A stretch of 64,000 nucleotides of DNA, from contig NC_134949.1 in the NCBI RefSeq assembly GCF_965638725.1, positions 127,098,294-127,162,293 of the forward strand. Direction: 5' to 3'. Below the pieces are notes generated by a model, which made no database searches, had not been told where the DNA came from, and saw only the letters and a program-made list of their open reading frames with translations. Within the stretch, counting starts at the first letter, position 1. Each line of letters opens with the position of its first letter. Of the stretch, positions 9,771 to 23,200 are shown one piece after another. This DNA comes from Aptenodytes patagonicus. Lineage: Eukaryota; Chordata; Aves; Sphenisciformes; Spheniscidae. A program made the translations under genes and the position numbers.

Positions 9771-12569
9771 CTTTTGAACGGCTCTTCTTGGTTCTTGGAG
9801 TCCCTCGCTTCTTGAGGGACATGAATGAGCTGCAAATGAACCATCACTGAATAAAAATAACTTTTCTACCTCTCAGTATATATTATTTGGTGACAACGTA
9901 AAAAAATCCTGGCATTTCAATGTCTCCAAACTTTTGATACTGACCATTCTTTCAGTACCGTGTCAAAGAACATAATGGCCCTTGTGCGTGTGTCTGTTCA
10001 ATATGTGCCATGATTTTAGTAGGTGGTGTTATCACTGTAATGCAGCGGGCTGTTCTCCTTGCACGCAAACATGTTCCCAGCACTGAAGAGGTTATGTTTA
10101 CTCTGGATTTGAAGTTAAAATCATTGGCTGGAAACAGCATAAGAAGTATTTGTCTCCTGTGGCAAGAGTGTATGTTTTGTGTTAGTAGAGGAATGTAAGT
10201 TTATGTAATGTGATTGAAACACCTCAAAACCTCTGCTGTTGTAAAGGGAGAACATACAGCTTCATTTAATCTTCTGCTGGGGGTTCTAGCATCCAGGTTC
10301 TGCAGTAATTGAAATAATTTAAAATGTAAGGGAATCTCAGTGGGCAGTTCCTAATGAAGTATACTACATTGATTAAACTCTGAGAAATAATGTATTTCTA
10401 GGGGTAGGATCATTTGAATGTTACTTTTAAATGTGATGAAAGTAGCACTATGGTAAAATCAGCTCCTGGTACTAATTGTTCAGTGGCACTATGTTTCAGT
10501 TCCCACTTCCCCCCCCCCCCCCAAAAGTTAAGATTGCTGTCCAGCTTCACTCTCACTCTGCAGAAAATGTGAGAAATGAGGCACTTCTCAATATATGTTA
10601 TCAGTGGTTACAGTTGGTCTCAGTAAATTTTGTATTTCCATCCTATTAGTAACAGTCTTCTGCCCTCTGGGAAAACTGCCTTGATGACCACCAGCTGTTG
10701 TGGGTTTAGTTCCATTTTGGCTTCTTGTTCATTTGGGGTTTTTCAGTGTTAATTGGTCTTTGAGCAGTTGTACTTGCAATAGCGCCAGCATTTTCCATCA
10801 CCTGTCTGTATTCTTTCAAGCAACAGAATATGCAAGATCAAAGGGAAAACAGAGTCAGCTTTAGTAGTCTATCTGGATATTGGATGCAAATCCCTGGGTG
10901 CAATTAGTAGAACAGCTATTTTATACTCCAACTTGGCAAAAATGTGGTAAGAAGGATCAAGAGGCCTACATCAATCTGCAGTGTAGAATTTTAAGTTGGG
11001 AACTTCTGGCAAGCAATTTTATTGTCCTGTAAAAACTAAAAAGCATATTACTGACTCTAACTATGAAATTTAAAAATCAGCAAATGTATAAATCCATGTG
11101 CTTAGGAATAAAGATCAGAAAGTCACTTTGAGACACCAGTGGTACCACATACACTGTTCTTGTAAAAGGGGAAGAAATTTGCTGTTAACATTAAAAACAT
11201 GAAAGAATAAGGAAAAGGGTCTTCCTTTATTAAGGGCCCTCTGGAGGGTCCTGTAAAGCTGCTGTGTTTTGTTATTAGCTGAGACTCCATGTAGTAACCT
11301 GAACCCTGTAGCTTAGATCTGTGTTGGTGCTGAACTGTGTTCCTAACCCTTTTGTGATAACGGAAGGAGGCTGCGAATTATCAGATAGAATCTAAACAGT
11401 AAAAGTTAAATGTAGTCCATTAACGTGCTTATGTATGTACTAAATCTACCCACAGTAGCTGTGATTGCTAGCTGTTTGGAGTCAGACTTGTTCACCTAGT
11501 GCCCTTTTCATTTCTAAGGAGGGTTGGTGTTATAAACACCGACTTAATCAGCTAAGGAGGAGTGGGTTGAAACAGAAGTGTGTCTTGCTTTCAGTCAGCT
11601 CCTACGCTCTCCTTAGCTGCATGTCTAGCTAAGGAGATTCTAATCTGTATTTGGGCTAGGCATTTTGCTACCCTTGTTTCACGATTACAGCAAAAATTAA
11701 TGGTTAATGCCCTGCCTATCCGTGTAATCCCGTCTCTCTGTCTTCCGGTGATCTTTTCTGCACCTCTAAAATCAAGCTGGAAGTCAAGTAACTTCATAAC
11801 TCTTCTGGTACCTATGGTGCGTGTCTTACGTCTGTTCTGTTCAGTGAACCAGTCTGCGCCGGGAAGGGCAGATAATGTGAGGAAGGGCACCAGGACTTTT
11901 TCCCACTGTTGTGTTTTCCTGGACTTCAATGAAAAAGGCTTCATTTTTTTGTTCTTGGCTATTATCAGATGTTATTGTGTTTGAGTCATATGCTAGCGTT
12001 TAAATTTCAAGCAGGATGTGATACAATGTGCTCAAATTCTGTAATGTTAGTAATTTTGTCTTGCTGTGCTAGGCACTTGTCAGATAGAGTCAGGGACCTT
12101 GTTTTAAAGAAAATATAATCCAGGATATTAACGTAATTCCTGGAAAACCTCAAATGTGAAAGAAAGAAATTCAGTCTCGGCTTAGTTTTTGTGAAAACCA
12201 GCTCTTCAGAACTAGCATAAACTTCAGAAGTGAGGTTTCCAGTGTAAGTAGCATGTTAGTGTGGGAGTACATAAAAATCTGGAAAGTGGAATCCACTAAC
12301 TTCTCATTAAAAAGATGAAACAACTACTTTCCTTGTCAAAGGGAGTGGTTTTCAAACTTCAAATCCTTTGGGTTTGGTTTTTTTTTAGTGTAGCAAACTT
12401 AAGTTTCCTGCTAATAAAGTTGCTTTTCATAATTTCCTTCCACTTTAGATCCTTCAAAAGTAACTTATGAACCCAGACAGTTCTGGACAGCAGTCGAAAA
12501 CCCACTAATCTAGGTCCAGAAGTAGTAATGCAAGCAGAGTTTGTGGTGATCACTTTAGTTATTACAAGC
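9771..12569. other. Intergenic, no gene recognised
   Basis: A+T-rich unique sequence. It contains a C14 run at 10,509-10,522. Overlapping open frames on both strands at 11,580-11,984 (134 and 117 codons) have no recognisable motifs, and I treat them as chance. Confidence 0.6.
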
Positions 12570-13163
12570 TGTGCTGGTTTTGGCTGGGATAGAGTTCATT
12601 TTCTTCATGGTAGCTCGTATGGGGCTATGTTCTGGATTTGTGCTGAAAACAGTGTTGATAATACAGGGATGTTTCAGTTGTTGCTGAGCAGCGCTTACAC
12701 AGAGTCAAGGCCTTTTCTGCTTCTCACACCGCCCCACCAGCGAGTAGGCTGGGGGTGCACAAGAAGCTGGGAGGGGACACGGCTGGGACAGCTGACCCCA
12801 ACTGACCAGAGGGATATTCCACACAATACAACATCATGCTCAGCATATAAAGCTGGGGGAAGAAGGAGGAAGGGGAGATGTTCGGAGTGATGGCGTTTGT
12901 CTTCCCAAGTCACCGTTACACGTGATGGAGCCCTGCTTTCCTGGGGATGGCTGAACAGCTGCCTGCCGGTGGGAAGGAGTGAATGAATTCCTTGTTTTGC
13001 TTTGCTTGCACGCGCGGCTTTTGCTTTGCCTATTAAACTGTCTTTATCTCAACCCACCAGTTTTCTCACTTTTACCCTTCCAATTCTCTCCCCCATCCCA
13101 CCGGGGGGGAGTGAGTGAGTGGCTGTGTGGTGCTTAGTTGCTGGCTGGGGTTAAACCACGACA
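12570..13163 (+). mobile_element. Solo LTR of an avian endogenous retrovirus (594 bp)
   Basis: The element begins TGTGCTGGTTTTGGCTGGGA and ends TTAAACCACGACA, with the TG...CA termini of a retroviral LTR. A TATA box (TATAAAG, 12,846-12,852) and an ATTAAA poly(A) signal (13,032-13,037) are in the right order for a + strand U3-R-U5 layout. I recognise the sequence as a high-copy avian LTR, probably ERVL-type. No internal retroviral genes flank it, so it is a solo LTR left by recombination. A clean target-site duplication is not evident (CAAGC against CAAAG). Confidence 0.85.
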
Positions 13164-13510
13164 CAAAGTCAAGATTTTTTTGGTCCTCCTGATGCCTCCT
13201 TTGGCATCCAGTCATGGTAAGCACTGCAATCTATAAGGCTATCTTCAAGATTTATTTTAAATTTGAGAAATGAGACTTTTAACGGGGTGCACTTACAGAT
13301 CTTCCACAGTATATTCCCAATTTTCAATAATCAAAATGCATTCAGTGCATCTCACTCTGTCTGGTTTCCTGTGAACTCATAAGCTATAAAAAAAATGTGC
13401 CCTCAGTCTTTTGTCCCACCACAAGAGATGCCATCATCTAAGCTACTTGTACAGTTACGTCGAGTCTGCTCTTAACATGATAAAAAAATGATGAGAAGTT
13501 TTAAGGCTAT
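13164..13510. other. Unique spacer between two LTRs
   Basis: 347 bp of ordinary A+T-rich sequence with no retroviral primer-binding site or coding remnant. The two flanking LTRs differ in sequence, so this is not the body of one provirus. Confidence 0.65.
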
Positions 13511-14660
13511 TGTATTGGGTTTGCTTTGCAAGGTTTTGGTAGCAGGGGGACTACAGGGGTGGCTTCTGTGAGAAGCTGCTAGAAGCTTCCCCTATGTCCA
13601 ATAGAGCCAATGTCAGCCGGCTCTAAGACAGACCCGCCACTCGGGCCAAGGCCGAGCCCATCAGTGATGGTGGTAGCGCCTCTGGGATAACATATTTAAG
13701 AAGGGGGAAAAGTTGCTGCACAACAGCAACAGCAGCCAGAGAGAGGAGTGAGAATATGTGAGAGAAACAACTCTGCAGGCACCAAGGTCAGTGAAGAAGG
13801 AGGGGGAGGAGGTGCTCCAGGTGTCAGAGCAGAGATTCCCCTGCAGCCCATGGTGAAGACCATGGTGAGGCAGGCTGTCCCCCTGCAGCCCATGGAGGTG
13901 AATGGTGGAGCAGATATCTACCTGCAGCCCATGGAGGACCCCACGCCGGAGCAGGTGGATGCCCGAAGGAGGCTGTGAAACCGTGGGAAGCCCGCGCTGG
14001 AGCAGGCTCCTGGCAGGACCTGTGGACCCGTGGAGAGAGGAGCCCACGCTGGAGCAGGTTTGCTGGCAGGTCTTGTGACCCCACAGGGGACCCACGCTGG
14101 AGCAGTCTGTTCCTGAAGGACTGCACCCCATGGAAGGGACCCACGCTGGAGCAGTTCATGAAGAACTGCAGCCCATGGGAAGGACTCACGTTGGAGAAGT
14201 TCATGGAGGATTGCCTCCCATGGGAGGGACCCCACGCTGGAGCAGGGGAAGAGTGCTCAAGTCCTCCCGCTGAGGAGGAAGGAGCAGCAGAAACAACATG
14301 TGATGAACCGACTGCAGCCCCCATTCCCCATCCCCCTGCACTGCTGGGGGGGAGGAGGTAGAGAAAATCAGCAGTGAAGTTGAGCCTAGGAAGAAGGGAG
14401 GGGTGGGGGTAGGGTGTTTTTAAGATTTGGTTTTATTTCTCATTATCCTACTCTGATTTGATTGGTAATAAATTAAATTAATTTTCCCCAAGTCAAGTCT
14501 GTTTTGCCCGCGATGGTAATTGTAGAGTGATCTCTCCCTGTCCTTATCTCGGCCCACGAGCCTTTTGTTATATTTTTTTCTCCCCTGTCCAGCTGAGGAG
14601 GGGGAGTGATAGAGCGGCTTTGGTGGGCACCTGGCATCCAGCCAGGGTCAACCCACCACA
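13511..14660 (+). mobile_element. Second solo LTR, different avian ERV family (1,150 bp), with internal tandem repeats
   Basis: It runs from TGTATTGGGTTTGC to CAACCCACCACA (TG...CA) and is flanked by GCTAT (13,506-13,510) and GTTAT (14,661-14,665), a 5-bp target duplication with one change. A TATA-like TATTTAAG lies at 13,693-13,700 and AATAAA at 14,467-14,472, indicating + orientation. Between about 13,940 and 14,250 the motif CCCACGCTGGAGCAG recurs about seven times at mostly 45-50 bp intervals. This explains the long open frames there on both strands. Unusual length for an LTR is due mainly to this array. The family is a common avian repeat; its exact name would need a repeat-library search. 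Confidence 0.85.
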
Positions 14661-14984
14661 GTTATCTCAGGATGACGTGCAGTTCTTCCTTCAGCTACTC
14701 ATGGTAATGAGAACATGAGCTAAGAACAGTCACCAGACTGTCCAAGTCTGCTGAAGACCTGTAGAAGAGCAAGACTTCTAAGTTTTGTGCTGATCAGCAT
14801 CCCAAAGCTCATAAAGTGCTTTGGTGAGATTTTGGGATCTTGTGGCATTTGGGAGGAAGAGTAGGAGAAGCTGGTGAGAGCAGCCACTTGCTGTTCCAAA
14901 CAGTTTTAATTCCAATTGATGACTATCATGCAGTGAGTGAGCGAGTAGAAAGCATGCTCACAGTATCCTGTGGCACCATAACAT

Positions 14985-15450
14985 CAGAATTACGGAAATT
15001 GATGTTGGAAGGGACCTCTTTAGATGATCAGTCCTCTATTCTGTAGCAAGTGCAATTAGATCAGGTTGTCCTGGATCTTGTCCAGTTGAGTTTTGATTAT
15101 CTTCAGGGATGGAGATTCCGCAATGTCTCTGATCACCTTGTCCAGCATTTTAACACCCTTGTGATTTAAAAACCAACAACAAAAAAAAAAAACCAACCAG
15201 CAAGCAAAACCTTGACCTGCTATCTAATTGGAGTTTTTGGTTTTCTGACACTCATCCTTACTACACACCTCAAACAAACCTGGCTTTGTCTTTTCTATAC
15301 CCTCCTAGGAGGTAGTTGAAGGTAGTAATAAGGTCCCCCTTACTGTCTTCTTCAGACCAGATAATCTCAGTTCTTTCAGGCTCATCTTGTGTGACATACT
15401 CCAGGTCTGTGTACATCTTTGTGTGGTCACAGTGCACCCTCGGTGCATCC
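14985..15450 (-). mobile_element. CR1 LINE fragment, antisense
   Basis: The left end reads TTGGAAGGGACCTCTTTAGA followed by a TCCTCTATTCTG-like segment, the reverse complement of a CR1 3' end. The rest matches the antisense of the CR1 C-terminal coding region (for example TAATAAGGTCCCCCTTACTG and TTCAGGCTCATCTTGTGTGA). It is interrupted by an A-rich insertion near 15,170-15,200 and by many substitutions, so it is old. The right boundary is approximate. Confidence 0.8.
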
Positions 15451-18400
15451 TACTCTGTTCTGTAGTGACACAGGTTGCCTACATGGTCCCTGACTGTCTT
15501 CCTCCCCTGTAGCTTATGCTTCAAGGTATAACATGCTAGAATGGGGCTTATGTTAATTTTCCTAATTTTTAGTGTGGAATCTTCTGTAGTGAATGGGAAG
15601 GAACCTGGGAGACGCCCGTTCCTTAAGATGCTACGCAGCGACAGTAGCACGGGGCAGGTTCGGGTCCCCACTGTGTCCTGCTGTAAAAACAAAAAAAAAG
15701 TCTTGGAATCATTCTTGGCCCCAGTATTTGCTGTCCACCTGTGATTTATAACCCTACTACGCTATTCTGTATTGTATGCTGTTGTTTGCATACAGAGTTA
15801 GACAAAAGGAGCTAACACAATGAGGGTAACATAGACACTTTAGTACAGGTGCTTTGAACATTTGAGTGATTGACTTTACAATCGTGGTGTTCTTGTAATG
15901 TGGCTTTGTTTGTTTATGTGTTTTAATTTTGTCCTTTGAAAGAAACTCCTCTAAACTCTGGATGATTTTAGTTAAACTCTTAGGACTCTAAACAAAATAT
16001 CCTGTCAAGTTTCCGGATCATCCTTCTCCTCTCATGTGGTTCTACTTCATGGAATTATAAATAATTACTTATCTATTCTATGATTCTATAGTTTTTATTA
16101 TCCTTAGTGTTCATCTCAGGATGATACTACTCCCAATACAATCTGCACATATTTTTGAGCTCCCTTATATTTTTTTGCCTACGCACATTTAATTACATTT
16201 GGAAATTCATACCCATCTCTGAAAGTCTTAGGATATATGGCAGCCTTGGGATTGAAGAGACTGTGTTAATGCATAGTTAGGGACATAAGTTTAAACGTGT
16301 CTGTTTATGATAATAAAGTATGCCACAAACTTTGGGTCAGTGTATGCAGTCAGTGGGTCAGCTCTCAGAATTTCTTTTGGGCTCCCCTGTGCTCTCAACA
16401 AACTTCTAACTGCATAATAGATGAACAGGGACACTATATGCATGTTAACTTCTAATACTCACAGAACCCATGCCATGTATCTTAGTAAAAATTAATGCCT
16501 AAAATTCTTAGCAGCAGTCATCTTTGTTTCTCCAGTCTGACATGTGCTTCAAATGGTAGTACCCCTTTCCAAATCTGAGTGTTTTATCAAGTCCGGAAGA
16601 TAGTTCCTAAAGCAGTTAATATCCAGGAATGTAAAAAATGAGCTAATTAAGATTATTTATGCTTTCGGGTTTTGTTGGTTGAGTTCTTGATTCGTTTTCA
16701 GTTTCTGTCTTACCTGTCCCCATGGTTATGAGGTGCTCTTGGTATTCCGTTGGGCTGTTTGCACACCAGAGATACACTTGGTTTCTAAAATCTATGACAG
16801 CATCTATCTAGCACTGGAGAGGGAACATGCAAGCCACAACACACCTTGTACTAGGCAAATGCTGATGTCTTGTATCAAAGAAGGGGGCAATAGTTACTTT
16901 TCCCTGGAGGCTTGGAAAGGGACTTGAAAGAACCACCCCTTTACATTTTCATTTCTCATTTTCATGTACTCCTTTTCCAAAAAGCACCTCCTATGCTAAA
17001 TTTAGTTTAAAATCATGCCAGACTAGGCCATTCTAAACTGTATTGATGTTTCCCAAACTCTCCCGGGGTATCCCTAAAAGTGAGCTGTATTCTATTGTTT
17101 GAGGACTGGGAGAAATGTGAGGGGGGCTGGAAAGAAATTCAGAATATAGAAAACAGAAGGCTAATGTAGGAACTGAGAGCAAGGATGGTCCTTATGACTC
17201 AGGTATTGCACTGGCTCTGGATCATTTGTGAGACCCCTGGCTGCCTGCGTAACCATTGGCAAGTCGCATAATTTCTTGGGTTCTCATCCTCACTTTATAG
17301 ATGAAGAGTTAGTGGTCCCCTATTTCTCTTTGTACATCACGTCTATCTACCGAGCAACTCCGAATAAAAACTAGTAAAAAATGGGAAAGGTTTTTTTCTT
17401 ACATCTTCTGTGTCGAGTGTGCACATCGTTTAGAAACTGAGCTAGCTGAGGTTCTCCCAGGAGACGCAACACTTATTAACAGCATGACAAAAATATACTT
17501 CAGATAGTCTGCACAGAAATGCCAGCAATTTTGAAATTGCATTCAGGCAATGGCGAGGCCGTTGAGATACAAAAAAAGCTTTACAACTGTTCCAAATACT
17601 TACTAGTAGAAGACTGTTAACAGACGGGAAAAAATGGGGAGGTGTCCAAAACCAGCAATCCACCCTGGTGAGAAATCCAGCTGCTGGGAAGTGGAATGGT
17701 GCTGGAATTCATACCAGGTTGTTGTCTCTGGACACCAGTCAATGGCCTCCATCTTTTATATCACCCTCCCATTAGCCATAAGGATTCGGTGTTTTTCAAC
17801 TCCTTTTCTCTTGGCGGAGGGATAAGGAGAAGGAGCTTTTTCTCTCAAGTCCTTGCTGAAGAACCGTTTCAAAGCTGCTGTCCAGGGGAGGAACGTCACT
17901 ACTCTCCCACACTCCTGCCTCCTGAAGGTCGCCGTTGGGCAGAGAAAAATCGACCAGTCTACCTTTCCTCCAGCTGCTTAGCTCCTGTTGTACGGTTGTT
18001 TACTGCTGGCCCCCGAGCTGCTTATCTTCATAGTCTTCCTCCCCTCTGAATAACTTTAGGATTTACCTCTAGAATCAATGAGTGCTTTCTTTGGCACAGG
18101 CTTGGGAAACCAGCATGTTTGAAAATCTTGAGAAAGACACCCCATTCCCCGCCCCCGCAAATTTGAGATGACTATAAAAAAAGAGAACTAAAGAAAAAAA
18201 TAATTAGGAGTTCTTTTCCTTGATGTTAGTTGTACTTTTATGATTGTGTTTTTTGAGATTTTCCACATAGCCTCAAGGAATGGGGAAGCTATTTTTTTGG
18301 ACGTTAAGATTTCAGGTAACAGCTACAAGATTCCAGCTGCTCGGGCCTCAGGCTTCACGATACTCACCGATTTATGTGCTTTAATGTTAAGAGATTTGGC

Positions 18401-19963
18401 AGCACTTCAAGCAACCGAGTGAAAACAACGTGTTTATTCTAAGCTTCACTCTTGCCCTTTGACTCGATAGCGGCTGTGCAACTGGCCTGGCTGCTCAGCT
18501 CCGCTCTGCCGGAGCATGGGAAAAGTAGGAGCAGCAGCAAAGAGACAGCTGGCTGGCTGCTGACTTAGAAAGACATCATTGCGTCACGCCACGCTTGGTA
18601 AGTTATCTTTGCAATCAGAAGGGCCAGGATTTTCCCTTTTTTTCAGGCGGGAGGTAGGCGCTCCACAAATTGACCACGGGGATTCGGCCGTGTCGAGTAA
18701 AGCGTCCCATTTGTCAGTGGCAAGGTGGTTTTTCAGCCCTGCAATGTAATGCTTTTCTGACCTTTAAAAAAAGATCTCTGCTGGACGCCTTTCGAATCCC
18801 CTTTAAATGAACTGTTTGTAACCTTATTATGATTTTCTTTTTCATTTTTAGTATGTGGATTGTTTGAATGGAAATACTAAAGCCAGCACAAGCAATAAAG
18901 ATGGATTGCCAGTAAAATAAACAGTTTGGCCTCTGACTGCACAGAGGAAGCAGATCAAGGCAAGAAAACATTTCCTAAAAGTCACTTCTCTAGCTGTAAG
19001 ACTATTCTAATAGCTGCTTCTTATTTAAAACCTACACTATTTTGTAGCTTACTAATCCGCACATTTAACTCCGTGTGGAAGTGCAAGTTAATTGACATTC
19101 TGCTTCCAAAGCGGTACTGGTATTATGAAGGGCACTAAACTGATACATGAAAAACAGAGTGGAAGTGAATGGGAAGCAAGAGAGATGTATTTCTGAGAAT
19201 CCAAAAAGAGTTTGCAAATGATAGATAATGAACGAACATGAAATAGTATTTACATGCATATGGGTTGCTAGTGAAATTCTGGCTCTGGATGAATCTCATG
19301 GAAAAATTATGATAGATTTCTGTCATGCCAGACTTTCGCTTTGTCTCTTTAAAACTCTTATGGTGAAACTCATAGGGAGGTATGTCTTGCCCAGTTCGCA
19401 TTTACTGTTGTAAAAGTATATATATGTAGAAGACTCACTGGTAGGGAATCACATACGGGACTCTATCCTTGAAGTAACTAAGCCGGTGAGTGTATTTTGC
19501 ACCTATTTATGTTGAGCGGGCTCAGCAACTTGCATGAGGAATGTAATGTCCTGAAGGGCTGACTTCATAATTTGCGGCTGTGTATATATTTCCTTCATGA
19601 AACCACATTTATGTTTCTTTATTATCGTTATTATTTTAAAGGTTTTTAACTACTCACAAGTCCAGTTTCCTTTTCCATAAGCCCTGCTACCCCATCTTCA
19701 GCATTCTGACTTTTTAGGTTTCAAATCTTGGCTATGCTGTTGAGGATCAGGTTGCTGGCTGGGGACATCTGGATGGGTTTGAGATCTGTGCATATCATAA
19801 TCAAATCTCTTAACTACATATTTTGAGTCCGTGTTTTCATTTTTTCCTCTGCATTTCTCATTGTTTTGTATCCTCTCTATTTGTATGAGCGTATGCAGTC
19901 CCATGCAATTATATAAAAATGGTTTCCTTATGCATGGTATGAATTTTTATAGCTTTACATTCA
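15451..19963. other. Intergenic, no gene; one MIR-like SINE fossil
   Basis: Mostly unique sequence. A short ATTCTATGATTCTAT near 16,075-16,090 may be an isolated CR1 tail. Positions ~17,215-17,320 resemble the conserved core of a MIR-type SINE (CATTGGCAAGTCGCATAAT, then TTTATAGATGAAGAG). Positions 18,440-18,620 are less A+T-rich and contain TGCTGACTTAG and TTGCGTCACG, which resemble MARE and CRE/AP-1 sites. Confidence 0.5.
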
Positions 19964-20255
<292 letters not shown>

Positions 20256-23200
20256 CATCATCCCATTTCGTGTTTAAATAGGTAGAATAAGTTAGGTAAT
20301 ATGTACACAGGGACTGCTCCACCATGGACCGGAGCTCTAAGTATCTCTGTTAACACATGCTGTAGCCAAAGAAGTTTACAGCATGCAGAGGGAAAAGGTT
20401 ATTGTTAGTGTAACTGAACAAGTATTAGGGTTAATATATAATGTATAGGTCTATGTAATGGATAGTTTTTATTCATCATAAAATGTTCAAATGACTTGCA
20501 GATGTATTACTGCCGCAGCTGTTGCAGACCTTGTAATGGCATTAGGCTCTGACTCAGAAAGCAGCTCGTTTGCCAAGAGATTCTGGCAGTGGCTACGGCT
20601 GTGATATTCCCATTGAAAAAACTATTGTCAGCAGTGGAGGTGGTGGTACAAAACTGAACCGGAGTATGAGAACAGGGCAAGGCTGGGTCTAGCTACGAAA
20701 GGAAAATGGGGGCTCTGAAAGCTTTCATTTTTTTCATGTTTAACTATATCAGTAGCATCCTACCGCTACGTGGTCTACTAGGGGACCAGCTGGAATTTAT
20801 AGTCACCACAGATTCTGGCTACATGCAGCTTATGTATACTAATTGGCGAAAAAACACAAAACACCAAACCTTTGATAATGTAAAACTTCGCTCCCGAGTT
20901 TTAAAAAGAAAAAGCAAGCTACAGTCCCTACAAGCAGACAGAATTGAATCTCACTGCACAAATGCAGTCTGTCGCGCAAACTGTGCAGCATGGGAGCTCG
21001 GCTACTTGCTGCCTATGGAGACTGTGCAGTCAGGGAATATGCTTAGCAGTCAAAGGAATGCCATCATCCTATGGATGCATACAGTACTCTGAAATAGTAC
21101 TGAGGAAGAAAAAAAATCCCCTGCATGTTTTGTGATTGTTTTCCTAGGTCTGACTGAAGTAAAGAAAACAATGAAGATGACTGAAATCCCAAAGAGGCAC
21201 ACATTTTATACGTGGGATGTCATACTGCGATAAACATGCTGGGTTTGATACAGCTTTTTGAGTCCTGTGTGACTGGAAAAGCAGAAGCATGATCATTTTT
21301 AGAAGAGAATTGGAGAAGGCAGTGCAAAACAAAAGCACAATTTTGACAGGGTTCGGTGATAATACTCAGAGAGTAGGATTGAGGGAAGCAAACCCTAGAG
21401 ACAGCTGCACTGTAAATCTCTGAAATGGTGAGGGAGCGTAACAAGAGTCACCTCCCAATGAAGAGCAGATTTCGTCGCTGCCTTTTCTGATGCTTTAAAC
21501 TACTTATGGAGTGTATGGGTTAGTTATGAAATGGACTGCAATGCTGACTCTTGCTTTCGATGAACAGTTACAAAGCCATAAGCAGTATTGTTTCTGGCAC
21601 TTTTTGAAAGGCCTCTGCTGATTCCAGTGTGTTCTTTCTGATCCTGTTCAATGCCATATTTATGAAAGTAAAGCTACCAAAATATACAGATTATTAGAAA
21701 AGAGATGTGATCTACATGAACTTCACTTACTAGATTTAAAAAACAAAAATTCCAACCCTTACTGATGTGACTTATGCCTTACATGAGTAAAAGGGAATGA
21801 GTTGCTAATAGCTCTCTTCTCCGGGGCTCAAAATTCCTTGGATAAGAGAAGAAAAGTCAGCCAGCGTGACTGCACTGGCTGTTGGTTGGGGCTGTGAGCT
21901 GGGACCTAGGTCTCCCCTCTCCCTGGTAAGTGTGCTGCTCACTAGACCAGGGTTACTTGTTTAGTCTGGACGACCAAGGTCTGCTGGAGAACTTGACCAA
22001 GGTCCCATCAGTAGGACGCAGTGTGTGACAGCAGTGGGCTGTTGGGCACACCAAGCAATTCACCCGACCTCAGGGGCTGCACTTCAGCTCCTCCTCCTAA
22101 GAGCACGATGTGAAGTATAGGGCTTTCTGATGGATGCAGGATGTGACTCGGCTTGGACCTGGGGCATGAGAGCAATGAGGGCATGGTACAGGGCAAATTT
22201 TATTTCTGGTCTGGTTCTGGATCAGATGTGCTTAAATAATCCTACAGAGCATCGTTCCATCATCGTCTGCGCTGGTCAATAAATACTGTGTGCGATGAGG
22301 AAGAATCTCAGTAATGGATGGGTGCAGCTCCTGTCCCAGGAGGCCCTATAGCAATGGTATGAGGCACACGGTCTGCAGATCTGTGGGATTTCATGCACCC
22401 CTTCTATGGGAGGAGGCTTAAGTCTCTCCCTGGGAATCTGCACCCGCTCTGGGAAATAAACAGAATGTTGCGAACTGAAAAGAGCTGAAAAGTCACTGCC
22501 CTGCAGCTTCCAGGTTAGATGGTCCATGAGGGAGATGGGTCTGTACCCTCAGGCACTGCAAAGATTTGGGAGCATGCCTCTCGGGATGTGCCAGTGTGGC
22601 ACAATGCACCTCTGTGCTGCAGACCTCCAACCCAGCTCTGAATGGGCCAGTCTTTCTTGGAGGAAGGAGCAGACCTTGGCAGGGATACCAGCTTGGATCC
22701 CAGAAGCAGTATTGCCTTGCTAGCATAGCGCTCAGTCTCAAGCTAATTTGCCTTGCCTCTCAGCCCACCATCTAACCTAGGCACAGCATGAGGTTGGTAT
22801 TACTTCTACTGCTTCCAGATCCAAAGCTATTTCATGCAGAGCCAGTATAGGGACCTCTGTACCTTATTGCTCTGCAAGCTGCTGACATACCCTTTCTTTC
22901 CTAGAATGTTTTCTCATCAATAAATCTTAGAAAAAATGTCCAGAAAGTCTCCTGTATCTCCTCTTTCTTGTGAGGAAAGGCTGCCTTAGGCAGTCGAACT
23001 CCAGGAGAGACTCACTGGCGGGCAAAAGGACATTATAGAATTGCAATCTGTAAATGGGTTCAAAAAAGGGAATAGAGGAATTAATGGAGGAGAAGTCTGC
23101 CAGTGGCCATTGAATACGATGGTCTGATTGCAACTTCTGATTCAGAAAGTGCTGAACTATTGACCCCAGGAGGTCCTAAGACACACCAGAGGAAGGCTGA

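Noticed and set aside
9800..9820. 7-bp stem-loop after NDUFV3 as a transcription terminator
   Set aside because: Hairpin terminators are not used by vertebrate polymerase II; the AATAAA signals explain 3' end formation.
11580..11984. Overlapping 134- and 117-codon frames on opposite strands
   Set aside because: No motif, no promoter or poly(A) signal, and no homologue recognised.
13661..14361. Open frames of 76-166 codons on both strands with repeating tryptophan/glycine/serine patterns
   Set aside because: They fall inside the LTR and reflect its internal ~48-bp tandem array, not a protein gene.
16070..16092. ATTCTATGATTCTAT as a CR1 element
   Set aside because: Only the octamer tail is visible with no CR1 body on either side; too short to call.
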